Below are positions 7,858-16,583 of a stretch of DNA of 64,000 bases, one piece after another. The position numbers were made by a program, and so were the translations under genes. Below the pieces are notes generated by a model, which saw only the letters and a program-made list of their open reading frames with translations, searched no databases and had not been told where the DNA came from. The DNA comes from Candidatus Iainarchaeum sp. (lineage in GTDB: Archaea; B1Sed10-29; WALL01): positions 1-64,000 of the forward strand of contig JAGMCR010000001.1 in assembly GCA_023129115.1 (NCBI GenBank), given 5' to 3'. The stretch's first letter is position 1. Every line of letters starts with the position of its first letter.

Positions 7858-7867
7858 TTAATATATA
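7858..7867. promoter_or_regulatory. Shared bidirectional TATA element between exchanger and calcium ATPase
   Basis: TTAATATATA sits alone in a 53-nt gap, with its centre 26.5 nt from the exchanger ATG (7836, minus) and 27.5 nt from the ATPase ATG (7890, plus). Both distances equal the usual archaeal TATA-to-start spacing, so one near-symmetric box could drive leaderless transcription both ways. Confidence 0.65.
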
Positions 7868-7889
7868 CCCTTTGGTTTAGTGTAGCTGA

Positions 7890-10559
7890 ATGGACTACCA
7901 CGCACAAAGCGCAAAGGCAGTGATGTCCTCACTCAAGACAACCGAGAAAGGGCTTAGCAACGCCGAGGCACGAAAGCGCCTTGAGAAATACGGCAAAAAC
8001 GAGTTCGCCAAGCACCACCGCGTCTCAATCCCAGAAATCTTTCTCGGCCAGTTCAAGTCATTCATCGTGCTCATCCTCCTCGCCGCCGTCGTGATTTCCG
8101 CTGCCCTCGGCCAACTAATCGACACCATCGTAATCTCCGCAATCGTAATCTTCAACGCCGCGTTCGGCACCATCCAGGAATACCGCGCCGAAAAGGCCAT
8201 GGAAGCCCTCGAGTCAATGGCCGCCCCCCACGCAGTAGTAATCCGCGGCGGCAAAGAAAAAGTCATTCCCGCCAGCGAGCTCGTGCCCGGCGACATAATC
8301 GTGCTCGAGACCGGTGACTCTGTTCCCGCCGACGCCCGCATTATCCAGAAAATGAACCTCAAGTGCCAGGAGTCCGCGCTCACGGGCGAGTCAGTGCCCG
8401 AGGACAAGTCCGCCAGCCACGCCGCCAAGGACGCGCACCTAGCCGAGCGCACGTCAATGGTATACATGCACACCACCGTCGCCTACGGCCACGCCAGGGC
8501 AGTCGTCACCGCCACAGGCATGCAGACCGAAATGGGCAGAATCGCGCACTTCATCAAGGGAATCCAGGACGTCGAGACCCCCATGCAGAGGCGGCTGGAC
8601 GAGTTGGGCAAAAAGCTCGGCCTCGTGATATTGGTTATATGCGGCCTGCTGTTTGTCCTCGAAATAATTGAGTCCCCCGAAATACTCGCCCACTTCCTCG
8701 CGTTCCGCGGCGACCTGTCCCTCCTGTTCGCCCAGCTCGCCGGAACAGAAATAGTAGAGCTGTTCCTCGTCGCGGTCAGCCTCGCGGTCTCCGCGATACC
8801 CGAGGGCCTGCCCGCGGTCGTGACAATCACCCTTGCAGTTGGCCTGCAGAGAATGGCCAAGCGCAACGCAGTCGTGCGCAAGCTCCCGGCAGTAGAAACA
8901 CTCGGCAGCACCACGGTTATATGCACGGACAAAACTGGCACGCTCACCCGCAACGAAATGACCGTCACAAAAGTCTTCGTGAACAACGAAGTCGTTGACG
9001 TCTCCGGCACGGGCTACGAGCCCACCGGAAAGTTCAGCAAGACAAGCGCTGAGCTGAAGCGCTTGCTCGAGATTGGCGTGCACTGCAACAACGCGGACCT
9101 CGTGCACGACGACTCGTGGGGCATCATTGGTGACCCGACCGAGGGCTGCCTATTGACGCTCGCGGCAAAAGGGGGCGTCCACGAGTCACTCCATTGCATC
9201 GACGAGCTGGCGTTCGACTCCAAGCGCAAGCGCATGACCACGCTCCACCGCGCGGCCGGCGGCACCGTCGCGTTCATGAAGGGCGCGCCCGAAAGCGTCC
9301 TCTCGGTGTGCACCCACGCGCTCGTGAACGGAAAAACCGTAAAGCTTTCTGCCCGCGACAAGCAGCGCATCATGAAGCAAAACAACGACTTCGCATCGTC
9401 CGCGCTGCGCGTGCTCGCGTTCGCGTACCGTGATTTGCCCGAAAAATTCAGCAAGAAGGACGCGGAGTCAAAAATGGTGTTCGTTGGGCTCGCGGGCATG
9501 ATTGACCCGCCGCGGCCCGAGGCAAAGTCCGCAATCGCCAGGGCCCGGCAGGCGGGAATCCGTGTTGTGATGATTACCGGCGACAACGAGCTGACCGCGA
9601 GGGCAATCGCGACGAAGCTCGGGCTCGCTGGCGAGGAAGAGGGCGTCGTCACCGGCAGGGAGCTGGACCGGCTTGGCGACAAGGCGCTGCCAACAATCGT
9701 CGGGAGGACCACGATTTACGCGCGCGTCTCGCCCGAGCACAAGCTCAAAATCGTCCGCGCCATGCAGGCACAGGGCGAGGTGGTCGCGGTCACGGGAGAC
9801 GGGGTGAACGACGCGCCCGCGCTGAAGACAGCGGACATCGGCATTGCGATGGGCATCACCGGCACCGACGTCTCGAAAGAGGCTTCAGACATTATTTTGG
9901 CGGACGACAACTTCGCGTCCATTGTCGCGGCTGTGGAGGAAGGCCGCTGCATTTACGGGAACATACGAAACTTCATCAAGTACTTGCTGTCCGCGAACTG
10001 CGATGAAATCATTGTGGTCGCCGGCGCGGCATTGGTGGGCCTGCCGCTGCCGTTCCTGCCCGTGCAAATCCTGTGGATTAACCTCGTGACGGACGGGTTC
10101 CCGGCGCTTGCGCTTGGGCTGGACCCACCTGACCCGGACGTGATGAATCAGAAGCCACGGTCAAAGGAACAGAGCGTGTTCCACGGCATCGGCAACGTAG
10201 TGGTAATGGCTGGCTTGATTGCGGCAGTGATTACTTTCATCGCTTTCCTGACGGGCCTCGGCACGAGCGTCGAAAAAGGGCGGACAATGGCGTTCACCGC
10301 GTCCGTGCTATTCGAATTATTCTTTGTGTTCAACTGCCGGTCGGTGCACCAGTCGCTGTTCAACGGATTGTTCGAGAACCGCTTCCTCGTGGGCGCCATT
10401 GGCTTGAGCCTCCTGCTGCAGCTCGCGGTGATTTACGTGCCGTTCATGAATACCTTGTTCGGCACCGTGCCGCTCGCGCTCGACGACTGGCTCTTGATAC
10501 TGCCGCTGTCGCTGACGGCGCTGCTGCCTTTCCTCGGGAACTTTTGGAAGAAGTCTTAG
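7890..10559 (+). CDS. P2A-type calcium-transporting P-type ATPase
   Basis: An 889-aa cation pump of full family length. Order of domains: N-terminal cation-ATPase segment, actuator domain with TGES (near residue 170), membrane helix M4 with the calcium-site motif [12 protein letters not shown], phosphorylation site [10 protein letters not shown] (near 345-355), nucleotide-binding domain with MKGAPE, hinge [20 protein letters not shown], and M5-M6 with NCDEI and [19 protein letters not shown]. These are the marks of SERCA/PMR1-like pumps that expel calcium using ATP. It starts leaderless at 7890 from a TATA box shared with the divergent Ca/Na exchanger. Manganese as an additional substrate is possible. 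Confidence 0.94.
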   Translation: MDYHAQSAKAVMSSLKTTEKGLSNAEARKRLEKYGKNEFAKHHRVSIPEIFLGQFKSFIVLILLAAVVISAALGQLIDTIVISAIVIFNAAFGTIQEYRAEKAMEALESMAAPHAVVIRGGKEKVIPASELVPGDIIVLETGDSVPADARIIQKMNLKCQESALTGESVPEDKSASHAAKDAHLAERTSMVYMHTTVAYGHARAVVTATGMQTEMGRIAHFIKGIQDVETPMQRRLDELGKKLGLVILVICGLLFVLEIIESPEILAHFLAFRGDLSLLFAQLAGTEIVELFLVAVSLAVSAIPEGLPAVVTITLAVGLQRMAKRNAVVRKLPAVETLGSTTVICTDKTGTLTRNEMTVTKVFVNNEVVDVSGTGYEPTGKFSKTSAELKRLLEIGVHCNNADLVHDDSWGIIGDPTEGCLLTLAAKGGVHESLHCIDELAFDSKRKRMTTLHRAAGGTVAFMKGAPESVLSVCTHALVNGKTVKLSARDKQRIMKQNNDFASSALRVLAFAYRDLPEKFSKKDAESKMVFVGLAGMIDPPRPEAKSAIARARQAGIRVVMITGDNELTARAIATKLGLAGEEEGVVTGRELDRLGDKALPTIVGRTTIYARVSPEHKLKIVRAMQAQGEVVAVTGDGVNDAPALKTADIGIAMGITGTDVSKEASDIILADDNFASIVAAVEEGRCIYGNIRNFIKYLLSANCDEIIVVAGAALVGLPLPFLPVQILWINLVTDGFPALALGLDPPDPDVMNQKPRSKEQSVFHGIGNVVVMAGLIAAVITFIAFLTGLGTSVEKGRTMAFTASVLFELFFVFNCRSVHQSLFNGLFENRFLVGAIGLSLLLQLAVIYVPFMNTLFGTVPLALDDWLLILPLSLTALLPFLGNFWKKS

Positions 10560-10666
10560 CCAAATATTATGCGCTCGATTTCGTCGTGGTCGGCGTCGGC
10601 CTCGATTGCGTCAAAGACTTTGTCGATTGTTTTGTTGAACTCCCGCATGCTCTTCCGGTAGTTCAT
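10556..10666 (-). CDS. Possible 36-aa peptide or gene remnant
   Basis: A short minus-strand frame starts with MNYRKSMREFNKTIDK, continues with an acidic stretch DAIEADADHDEIER and ends IIFG. Its stop codon overlaps the stop of the calcium ATPase, a packing typical of convergent real genes here. No ribosome-binding site or convincing TATA box was found, and the frame is open further upstream with only Lys/Ile-rich codons. It may be a small regulator or the 3' remnant of a lost gene. Confidence 0.3.
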   Translation of the reverse strand: MNYRKSMREFNKTIDKVFDAIEADADHDEIERIIFG

Positions 10667-10719
10667 CTTTTTCTTTATTTTTTTGATCTTGCTAGCGTTG
10701 GCTCCTTAACCGCACCGAG

Positions 10720-10818
10720 ATGAGCCACTTCCTTGCCCTGTGCTACAGGCCCGGCCCAAACCACGTGGAGCATGTCTCAAATGCAATGAAGATACTCGCC
10801 GACAACATGGCTAGCTAA
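10720..10818 (+). CDS. Possible 32-aa peptide or gene remnant
   Basis: The frame ATG 10720 to TAA 10818 encodes MSHFLALCYRPGPNHVEHV followed by SNAMKILADNMAS. It looks protein-like but is short and lacks a visible promoter or ribosome-binding site. Together with the minus-strand frame to its left it fills an otherwise empty 290-nt gap between the calcium ATPase and the antiporter. The hexamer GCTAGC occurs at 10691 and again at 10811. Treated as a low-confidence remnant. Confidence 0.2.
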   Translation: MSHFLALCYRPGPNHVEHVSNAMKILADNMAS

Positions 10819-10851
10819 CCTTTAAAAACCCCTTTCCCGTTGTGTGTAATT

Positions 10852-12024
10852 GTGGTAGAGTTTGTCATAAGCCTCATCGTCCTTCTGGTTGGCGCCAAGC
10901 TCCTCGGCGAAGTAGCCGAGCGGGTCGGCTTGCCCAGCGTCATCGGGTACATCTTCGCGGGCATAGCGGCGGGGCCAATGCTGCTCGGCATCAGCGCCCC
11001 GGGCGACGTCTCTGCGTTCGCCGAGCTAGGAATCATCTTGATGCTCTTCGTCACTGGGTTCGAGCAGGGCAACATCGCGGAATTGATGAAGAACTTCAGG
11101 GCAATCTTCACGGTCTCGACAATGGGGTACTTCATCCCGTACGCCGCGGTAATGGCGGTCGCCATGGGCTTCGGCTTCGGCTTCAACCAGGCCCTCCTGC
11201 TCGGCCTCATAATGTCCGCCACTGACTCGGGCATCACGCTCAAGAGCATCAACAGCGTCGGCAAGCTTGGCACTAGGGCCGGCAAAACAATGATTGGTGT
11301 CACGGTGATGGACGGCACCATGGGCCTGGTTATCTTCACTGGAGTAATGGCCTACCTCGCGGTCGGCGCGCTGGACTTCGTGCAAATAGGCTCTGTCGTG
11401 CTCTCAATCCTCGCGTTCCTCGTCGTATTCCTCATAATACAAAAGCTGGTTCCAATCCTGATGGACCAAGTCGAGCACCTTACGGTCGAGCAGGCCGAGT
11501 TCAGCTTCGCGTTCATCTTCATGATACTCCTCGCGCTCGTCGCCGAGACCTTTGGGCTGCACGGCATCATCGGCGCGTTCCTCGCCGGCACTGTCCTCGC
11601 GCGGTCGCCAATCGCGGGCACGAACTTCATCGAGCGCGTGTCCAGCATCTCGTACGCGATTTTTGTGCCGCTGTTCTTCGTGTGGACCGGGCTCCTGCTG
11701 AACCTGCAGTCCCTCACCCTCCTGGCGTTCGCCGTGACCGGCGCAGTGCTCATAGCAAACGCAATAGGCGCGTACTTCGCGGGCAAGCTCAGTGGGTTCT
11801 CGACCCAGGAGAACCTCCTGCTGAGCATAAGCATGCTGCCGCGCGGCGACATAAACCTAATCCTCGTCTCAATTGGCATAACCATGGTCGGCATGAACGG
11901 CCAGCTCATCGTGACGCCGGCGATTGGCCAGGAAATGTTTTCGGCGGTAATGTTCCTCGTGCTGTTCGGCGCCCTGATTACCGCCGTGATGTTGAAAATA
12001 TTTATAAAAAAGGAGGCACAGTAA
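10852..12024 (+). CDS. CPA2-family monovalent cation/proton antiporter
   Basis: A 390-aa protein with about 12-13 membrane helices of the KefB/NapA-like Na+(K+)/H+ exchanger family. Features are the N-terminal LGEVAERVGLPSVIGYIFAG helix pair, the ATDSG segment (near residue 125) in the discontinuous helix region, and ETFGLHGIIGAFLAGTVLA in the second half. There is no TrkA-N regulatory domain. The GTG at 10852 is chosen because TTTAAAAA (10821-10828) lies about 27 nt upstream (leaderless); TTG 10840 is the longer alternative. Its TAA overlaps the ATG of a CBS-domain protein, which probably senses a nucleotide and regulates the exchanger. Confidence 0.88.
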   Translation: MVEFVISLIVLLVGAKLLGEVAERVGLPSVIGYIFAGIAAGPMLLGISAPGDVSAFAELGIILMLFVTGFEQGNIAELMKNFRAIFTVSTMGYFIPYAAVMAVAMGFGFGFNQALLLGLIMSATDSGITLKSINSVGKLGTRAGKTMIGVTVMDGTMGLVIFTGVMAYLAVGALDFVQIGSVVLSILAFLVVFLIIQKLVPILMDQVEHLTVEQAEFSFAFIFMILLALVAETFGLHGIIGAFLAGTVLARSPIAGTNFIERVSSISYAIFVPLFFVWTGLLLNLQSLTLLAFAVTGAVLIANAIGAYFAGKLSGFSTQENLLLSISMLPRGDINLILVSIGITMVGMNGQLIVTPAIGQEMFSAVMFLVLFGALITAVMLKIFIKKEAQ

Positions 12025-12470
12025 TGGTTGACATGAAAAAAATAAGGCAAACCCCCGTAAAGGACGTCATGCGCAAGAAAAACATAAAGAAGCTGAAGCC
12101 AACGGACAAGGTGGGCACGGCCATCAAGTGGCTGTGCACCAGCGAGCTCAGCATGCTCCCGGTCATAGACGGCGGCAACTACCTCGGCGAAGTCGTGGAG
12201 GCGGACCTGCTGAAAATCGTGATTGACCCACGGGACATGTCCACGCGGCAGATTATGTCCGAGCCCATGCTCGGCATGAGCTTCTTCCCAGAGAGTGTGA
12301 GGCACGTCATGCGGACGCACAATGTGTACCTGTCTCCGGACGACACGCTCCGCAGCGCGGCCAAGAAGATGTACATGGTCAAGGCGGGTGTCCTGCCGGT
12401 GATAGAAGGCGGCAAGCTCGTTGGCCTGCTCTACGCCGACGACGTGATTGCGCGCCTAGTCAAGAAATAA
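12024..12470 (+). CDS. Tandem CBS-domain protein, probable antiporter regulator
   Basis: A 148-aa soluble protein made of one pair of CBS domains (about residues 10-70 and 78-147), which together form an adenine-nucleotide-binding module. Motifs include VKDVMRKKNIKKLKPTD, LPVIDGGNYLGEVVEADLL, STRQIMSEP and LPVIEGGKLVGLLYADDVI. ATG overlaps the antiporter stop (TAATG), so it is translated with the transporter, and the natural inference is ligand-dependent control of cation/proton exchange. The last 15 nt overlap the convergent Lrp-type regulator gene. Confidence 0.9.
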   Translation: MVDMKKIRQTPVKDVMRKKNIKKLKPTDKVGTAIKWLCTSELSMLPVIDGGNYLGEVVEADLLKIVIDPRDMSTRQIMSEPMLGMSFFPESVRHVMRTHNVYLSPDDTLRSAAKKMYMVKAGVLPVIEGGKLVGLLYADDVIARLVKK

Positions 12471-12923
12471 GTGCACGGGGTCGTTGGGTGAGTACTTCAC
12501 TGTCTGGAACACCAGGAGAGACTCAGTCCTCTCGACGTCCGGTATATTCACGATTTTCTCGAACAGCTTGGTCAACGCATTCCTGTTGGGCACGCTTATC
12601 TCCAGTAGGTAGTCGTGCGGCCCAAGCACGCGGTGGATTTGGGATATCTCTTTCATGTGGCTAAGGCTTTTCTCGACCTCGACCAGCTTGTTCTTCCTCT
12701 TCAGCGTCATGAGGCTGAACACCTTTATGTCCAGCCCAACCCTCTCGAGATCCAGCTGCGCCGTGAACTTTTGTATCACCCCTGACGCGTAAAGCCTCCT
12801 CACCACATTGTGGACTGTCTGCCTGGTCAATTTGTTGTCCTTCGCGATTTTTGAATAAGGCCTCCTGGCGTCTACCACGAGGCTCGACAGCACCTTTTTC
12901 TCGGACTTGCTAAGCTTCACCAT
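12456..12923 (-). CDS. Lrp/AsnC-family transcription regulator
   Basis: A 155-aa protein with an N-terminal winged helix-turn-helix (LSKSEKKVLSSLVVDARRPY, then NKLTRQTVHNVVRRLYASGV as the recognition helix) and a C-terminal RAM/AsnC ligand-binding domain (VFSLMTLKRKN, VLGPHDYLLEISVPN). Family members bind amino acids or other small molecules as octamers. A TATA box (TATAAAA on the minus strand at 12940-12946) precedes it; GTG 12929 is an alternative start. The AT-rich gap to the next gene (12930-13087) contains inverted half-sites such as ACAATA and TATTGT, plausible autoregulatory sites. Effector unknown. Confidence 0.9.
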   Translation of the reverse strand: MVKLSKSEKKVLSSLVVDARRPYSKIAKDNKLTRQTVHNVVRRLYASGVIQKFTAQLDLERVGLDIKVFSLMTLKRKNKLVEVEKSLSHMKEISQIHRVLGPHDYLLEISVPNRNALTKLFEKIVNIPDVERTESLLVFQTVKYSPNDPVHLFLD

Positions 12924-13087
12924 GGGCACACCTGTAAAATTTTATACACGTTTTCAAATAAAAAGGTTACACTTTACTATTATTACAATACTGTTTTTAC
13001 GTATTGTTTGTTTTTCAATCGGTGGTTTTATCTATCTGTTTGCACATAATATCCAGTGCCCAGTGAGTATTGGTTCGAGCGAGGTCC

Positions 13088-13354
13088 ATGAAAGCTGAGT
13101 TCATTCCGATTGATGGGGGTGGTTGGAATGGCGTTGAGCGACCTTTTATGGCGTCCGCCCTCGTAGTGCAGGGCTGGAAGTATTGGCTCTTTGTCCTGGG
13201 CTTTGCGCTGGGGGCGTGCTCTACAGGACTCACGAAATACGCTGTGGCCTTCTCAGCAATCATCGGGGTCATCCAGGAGGTACTCCAGCAATACTGCGTG
13301 TTTCTCCAGGCCGGTGTCCTCGCCGGCGTTTTCGTGAGAATGACGCGGCTTTAA
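13088..13354 (+). CDS. Small membrane protein, unknown
   Basis: An 88-aa protein with a polar N-terminus (MKAEFIPIDGGGWNGVERP) and two hydrophobic segments (WKYWLFVLGFALGACSTGL and the following AVAFSAIIGVIQEV, then a shorter LQAGVLAGVFV). GAGGT precedes the ATG closely; in-frame upstream start codons could extend it by six residues. It lies between the AT-rich Lrp control region and a GC-rich terminator-like hairpin, so it appears to be a single-gene transcript. No family recognised. Confidence 0.5.
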   Translation: MKAEFIPIDGGGWNGVERPFMASALVVQGWKYWLFVLGFALGACSTGLTKYAVAFSAIIGVIQEVLQQYCVFLQAGVLAGVFVRMTRL

Positions 13355-13390
13355 GGGAGGCGGCGATTGGCTCGTGCGCCGCCCCTCTTT
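13355..13390 (+). terminator. GC-rich hairpin followed by T run
   Basis: GGCGGCG (13359-13365) pairs with CGCCGCC (13377-13383) over an 11-nt loop and is followed by CCTCTTTTTAT. The T run also forms the TATA box of the next gene (ATG 13418), so one element seems to end one transcript and start another. Confidence 0.55.
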
Positions 13391-13417
13391 TTATTTCCCT
13401 GCTGCAATAGTTAACCA

Positions 13418-14293
13418 ATGAAGACACTCGTCACCCTCGCGCGCTTTGTTTCCCCCGCGGAACAAAAAGAAATAGCCAGCCGCATCGCCGCGATGGGCTA
13501 CAAAGTCCAGTCCGACCCGTGGGCGCCGCAGCGCCGCCTCATCGTCGAGGGGGAAGCGTCGGGAAAATTGTTTGAGGTCGAGGGCGTTTCCCAGGTAATC
13601 CCAATCCACGCCGAGGCAAAAACAAAAACACTTTCCGAGGCAGCAAAGCTAATCGCGGACACGACCAAAAAACTAAACCTTTCCTCGTTCACCATCCGCG
13701 CAAAATTCCTCGGCGACATCCCCTTCCACCAGCGGGCCCTCCGCGAGCGCGTCAAGAAAAAAGCAAAGAACACTCCGGGCCGCACGCTTTACATCGAGGC
13801 AAAGAAACAGGCGGACTACGTATTGGTCCGCGTGGGCCTGCCCGAATTATTCCACACCGAGAAAGACATCCCGCTCGTGCTGGTCCTCGAGTCGCCGAAG
13901 ACGCCGCACGAAATTGCCGACTTCCTGCGCCTGGCAATCGTTTTCAAGGTGCCGCTCCGCATCTCACTCGAGGGCGACTTGCGCACTTTGCACGCTTTGC
14001 AGGAGGCAAAGTCCATTGTGAAGGGCCACGAGAAGACGACTGTCATGACCTACAAGACCACTCTTGAGGCAATCAAGGACAGAAAAGCAGTCGCCCTTTC
14101 CTTGTGGGGCGACAAGGGAGAAGGCTTCCTGAAAAAAGAAAAAGTGGACGCGCTTGTTTTCGGCAACGAGGAGCGCGGGCTTAAACTATCAACACAAAAA
14201 ACCTGCGTGGGCGTCGTCCACCTAGGCCCCCGCAGCAGCGAGCCGATGCGCTCCTGCCAGGCGGCTGCGTACGCGCTTGGAGTGATGGCGTGA
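13418..14293 (+). CDS. THUMP-domain SPOUT (SpoU/TrmH-like) RNA methyltransferase
   Basis: A 291-aa protein with an N-terminal ferredoxin-like/THUMP RNA-binding region (about 1-140, with SSFTIRAKFLGDIPFHQRAL and a closing LYIEAKKQADYVLVRVG strand pair like ThiI N-termini) and a C-terminal SPOUT fold. The SAM-knot motifs are recognisable: ALSLWGDKGEGF, DALVFGNEERGLKL, and RSSEPMRSCQAAAYALGVM replacing the usual S-L-N-V-S motif. It probably methylates tRNA or rRNA 2'-O-ribose or a base; the target is unknown. A TATA box at 13391-13394 gives a leaderless ATG. Its stop overlaps a methyltransferase-like gene. Confidence 0.7.
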   Translation: MKTLVTLARFVSPAEQKEIASRIAAMGYKVQSDPWAPQRRLIVEGEASGKLFEVEGVSQVIPIHAEAKTKTLSEAAKLIADTTKKLNLSSFTIRAKFLGDIPFHQRALRERVKKKAKNTPGRTLYIEAKKQADYVLVRVGLPELFHTEKDIPLVLVLESPKTPHEIADFLRLAIVFKVPLRISLEGDLRTLHALQEAKSIVKGHEKTTVMTYKTTLEAIKDRKAVALSLWGDKGEGFLKKEKVDALVFGNEERGLKLSTQKTCVGVVHLGPRSSEPMRSCQAAAYALGVMA

Positions 14294-14892
14294 GGAACCC
14301 TCTCCCGAAGTACGAAAAGCTTGTTGAACTCTTAGAAGCCGAGCTCGCGGAAATCCCAAAAGACAAGAAGCTGCGGATACTCGAAATCGGGCCTTCAACA
14401 GAGGACTTCAAAAGCCTCATCGCGCTGAAGAAGCACTTCGGCGACAGGGACATCGAGTGGTCTGGAATCACGCGGGACGTTGTCCTGAAGAAAGACCGCG
14501 AGAAGCACCAGAACGAGGGCATTGACGTGCGGTTTGGCGCGGTCGACCACAAAAGCGCAATCAAGAGCATGGGCGAGTTCGACTTCATCATCTCGAAAAA
14601 CGTTTTCTCGTGGCTGGGGCTGATGACGACTTTCATTCCTTCTGCGAAAAGGCGGAAGCTCATCGATAAGGATATGGGCGACACCTTAGGTTATCTCCAG
14701 CGCGAGTTTGACGAAGTGTTCCCCATAATATCGAGGGACATGCACCAAAACGTTTACGATGGCTTGAAGCCCGGCGGCAAGGCAATCCACGTCGTTGACC
14801 CACAGGAAGACTTCATAAAGCCACGTGACGTGCCTTTCCACGTCAAGAGCGAGGGCCGCAGCCACATCGTCGTGGAAAAGCGCAAAAAATAA
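14290..14892 (+). CDS. Class I SAM-methyltransferase-like protein
   Basis: A 200-aa Rossmann-type sequence. LRILEIGPSTEDFKSLIAL resembles methyltransferase motif I, and LKPGGKAIHVVD resembles the post-motif strand. The usual acidic motif II is not clear, and the middle part (MGEFDFIISKNVFSWLGLM) aligns only loosely with motif IV, so catalytic activity is uncertain. GTG 14290 overlaps the stop of the THUMP-SPOUT gene, suggesting both act on the same RNA or product. Confidence 0.6.
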   Translation: MRNPLPKYEKLVELLEAELAEIPKDKKLRILEIGPSTEDFKSLIALKKHFGDRDIEWSGITRDVVLKKDREKHQNEGIDVRFGAVDHKSAIKSMGEFDFIISKNVFSWLGLMTTFIPSAKRRKLIDKDMGDTLGYLQREFDEVFPIISRDMHQNVYDGLKPGGKAIHVVDPQEDFIKPRDVPFHVKSEGRSHIVVEKRKK

Positions 14893-14927
14893 GCAACTTT
14901 TTATCCTTGAACGCCCTTGTTATAGTC

Positions 14928-16130
14928 ATGCCTGTGAAGAAGCGCAGGAAGCAGCGGGTCCTCAAGAAGCCTGTTCCTGAATACTGGTACGCAGAGCCAA
15001 CGTTCTCCAGCCGGTTCAAGGGCAAGGGTTATGAAAAGAAGCTGACTAAGACGGAGTACCTCAAGCAAAAAGAAAAACACAAAGAATTCACGGAAGAATT
15101 CAAGAAACGGCATCCCCTCGTTAACGAAGAAAGGGCGTGGGCGATATGGGAAAAAGAACGACGCAGAGAAATGCGTGTCCGGGAGCCTGGTTTCGCGCAG
15201 CGAGTGTTCGGCAGGTCGTTCGCTACGCCCGTGCAAAGAGTTAGGGCGTGGTTCAAACTCCGCAAGTCACACAAAAAAATCGCGAAAGAAATGGAAAAAC
15301 TTGTTCCCGGTGCCAAAACAATTGGCCCCGACTTTTATGCCTACCTCGCGCAAACAAAGTTCGTGGAGTTGACGTCGCGCGGCACTGGAACAGAGTTGGT
15401 ACAAGAAGGCTACGAGCACCTCCCCGGTGTTGTGGGCGAGCGCTCGGAAGAAGACAAGATAAAATTCGAGCTCTGCATGCTCCTGAAAAAAGACCGGCTT
15501 TTCGACAAAGGCTATTTCAAGCCCGTTGAGCGCGAGATGGGCAGGCTTTACGGCGCGTACATCGTAAGGCGCGGCTTCCCGACGTTCATGGCGTCGAAGC
15601 TGCTGGAGGGCGCCCCCCGAAAAAAAGGCAGCAAGGTTGTGGTGCTTGGGTTCGGCGGGACGGGGCTCGGCTACCTCTCGAAAAAGCCTGACCCGCACCG
15701 GAAGTTCGTCCTCGTGGACAACAGCCCCACCATTGCCGAAGCCGCGAAAACACTCAAAGAATTAAGGAACCTCAAGAACGTCACGGTCCTCGAAAAAGAC
15801 GCGACCACAACAGTGGTCCATGACGCCGACCACATAGATGCCCAGTTGATTTTTGAGTACCTTGACTGGGGCCAGCGAGAAGAATTAATCCAGAACGCGG
15901 CCAAGTCCCTCAAGAAAGACGGGACAATGTTCATCACGGACAAGAGTTTTCGAATGGGTGTGTCCGGAGTCGAGGAATACTCTCCGTGGGGTTACATGCT
16001 GCCGAAGCGAGACGAAAAGAAAGAGCTCGCCAGCGTCCGCAAAGTCGTAAAACTCCTGAAGAAGCACGGCTTTAAAGCAACACACGAATACAAGGGCAGG
16101 CTCTATCGCATCAAGGCAAAGAAGAAATAA
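14928..16130 (+). CDS. Methyltransferase-like protein with basic N-terminal extension
   Basis: A 400-aa protein. The first about 230 residues are highly charged and mostly helical (PVKKRRKQRVLKKPVPEYWY, multiple KEK and ERRRE stretches). The rest is a class I methyltransferase-like Rossmann domain: SKVVVLGFGGTGLGYLSKK (motif I), KFVLVDNSP (motif II), VLEKDATT, LIFEYLDWGQREELI (motif IV region) and LKKDGTMFITD. The leaderless ATG 14928 lies 26 nt after TTTTTATCC, and the in-frame TTG upstream is rejected. A nucleic-acid substrate is plausible from the basic extension. It converges on the YjbQ gene with a 1-nt gap. Confidence 0.65.
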   Translation: MPVKKRRKQRVLKKPVPEYWYAEPTFSSRFKGKGYEKKLTKTEYLKQKEKHKEFTEEFKKRHPLVNEERAWAIWEKERRREMRVREPGFAQRVFGRSFATPVQRVRAWFKLRKSHKKIAKEMEKLVPGAKTIGPDFYAYLAQTKFVELTSRGTGTELVQEGYEHLPGVVGERSEEDKIKFELCMLLKKDRLFDKGYFKPVEREMGRLYGAYIVRRGFPTFMASKLLEGAPRKKGSKVVVLGFGGTGLGYLSKKPDPHRKFVLVDNSPTIAEAAKTLKELRNLKNVTVLEKDATTTVVHDADHIDAQLIFEYLDWGQREELIQNAAKSLKKDGTMFITDKSFRMGVSGVEEYSPWGYMLPKRDEKKELASVRKVVKLLKKHGFKATHEYKGRLYRIKAKKK

Positions 16131-16131
16131 T

Positions 16132-16548
16132 TCACTCCCCAGTGAATTGTACAACAAGTTCTCTATTGCGCTTTTTATTATCAAACTCACAGAAAACGAT
16201 TTGCTGCCACGTCCCGAGCAGCAGGTCACCGTTGTCGAACGGCACTGTCAAGCTCGACTTCAGCATGCTGGCGCGGATGTGCGAGAACCCGTTCCCGTCG
16301 CCCCACTTTTCGTCGTGGTGGTAAATCCCTCTCGGGAACACGCGGTCCATTGCCTCGCGGAAGTCCGTTTGTAGTCCCGCCTCGTACTCAATCGTCGTGA
16401 CCCCGGCGGTGCTGCCCGGCACAAAAATAAGTGCTTGCCCGCTCTTCATCCCCGTCCCGTCCAACACGCCCTGGACGTCTTTCGTGATGTCCAGCATCTT
16501 CGGCTCAATCGTCGGCTTCAGCTTGATTTTTTCGGTAACGACGCGCAT
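16132..16548 (-). CDS. YjbQ/UPF0047-family protein
   Basis: A 138-aa single-domain protein with the complete UPF0047 pattern: FVPGSTAGVTTIEYEAGLQ, GIYHHDEKWGDGNGFSHIRA, SLTVPFDNGDLLLGTWQQI, FCEFDNKKRNRELVVQFTGE. Family members form trimers and show weak thiamin-phosphate synthase activity in bacteria, but their real role is unsettled. The start codon is 35 nt from the divergent ThiI-like gene, and two TATA-like boxes (TTAATAA at 16553 and TTAATTAA at 16570) are interleaved in that gap. Confidence 0.92.
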   Translation of the reverse strand: MRVVTEKIKLKPTIEPKMLDITKDVQGVLDGTGMKSGQALIFVPGSTAGVTTIEYEAGLQTDFREAMDRVFPRGIYHHDEKWGDGNGFSHIRASMLKSSLTVPFDNGDLLLGTWQQIVFCEFDNKKRNRELVVQFTGE

Positions 16549-16583
16549 AACGCTTAATAACCCAACGCCCGTTAATTAAAGTT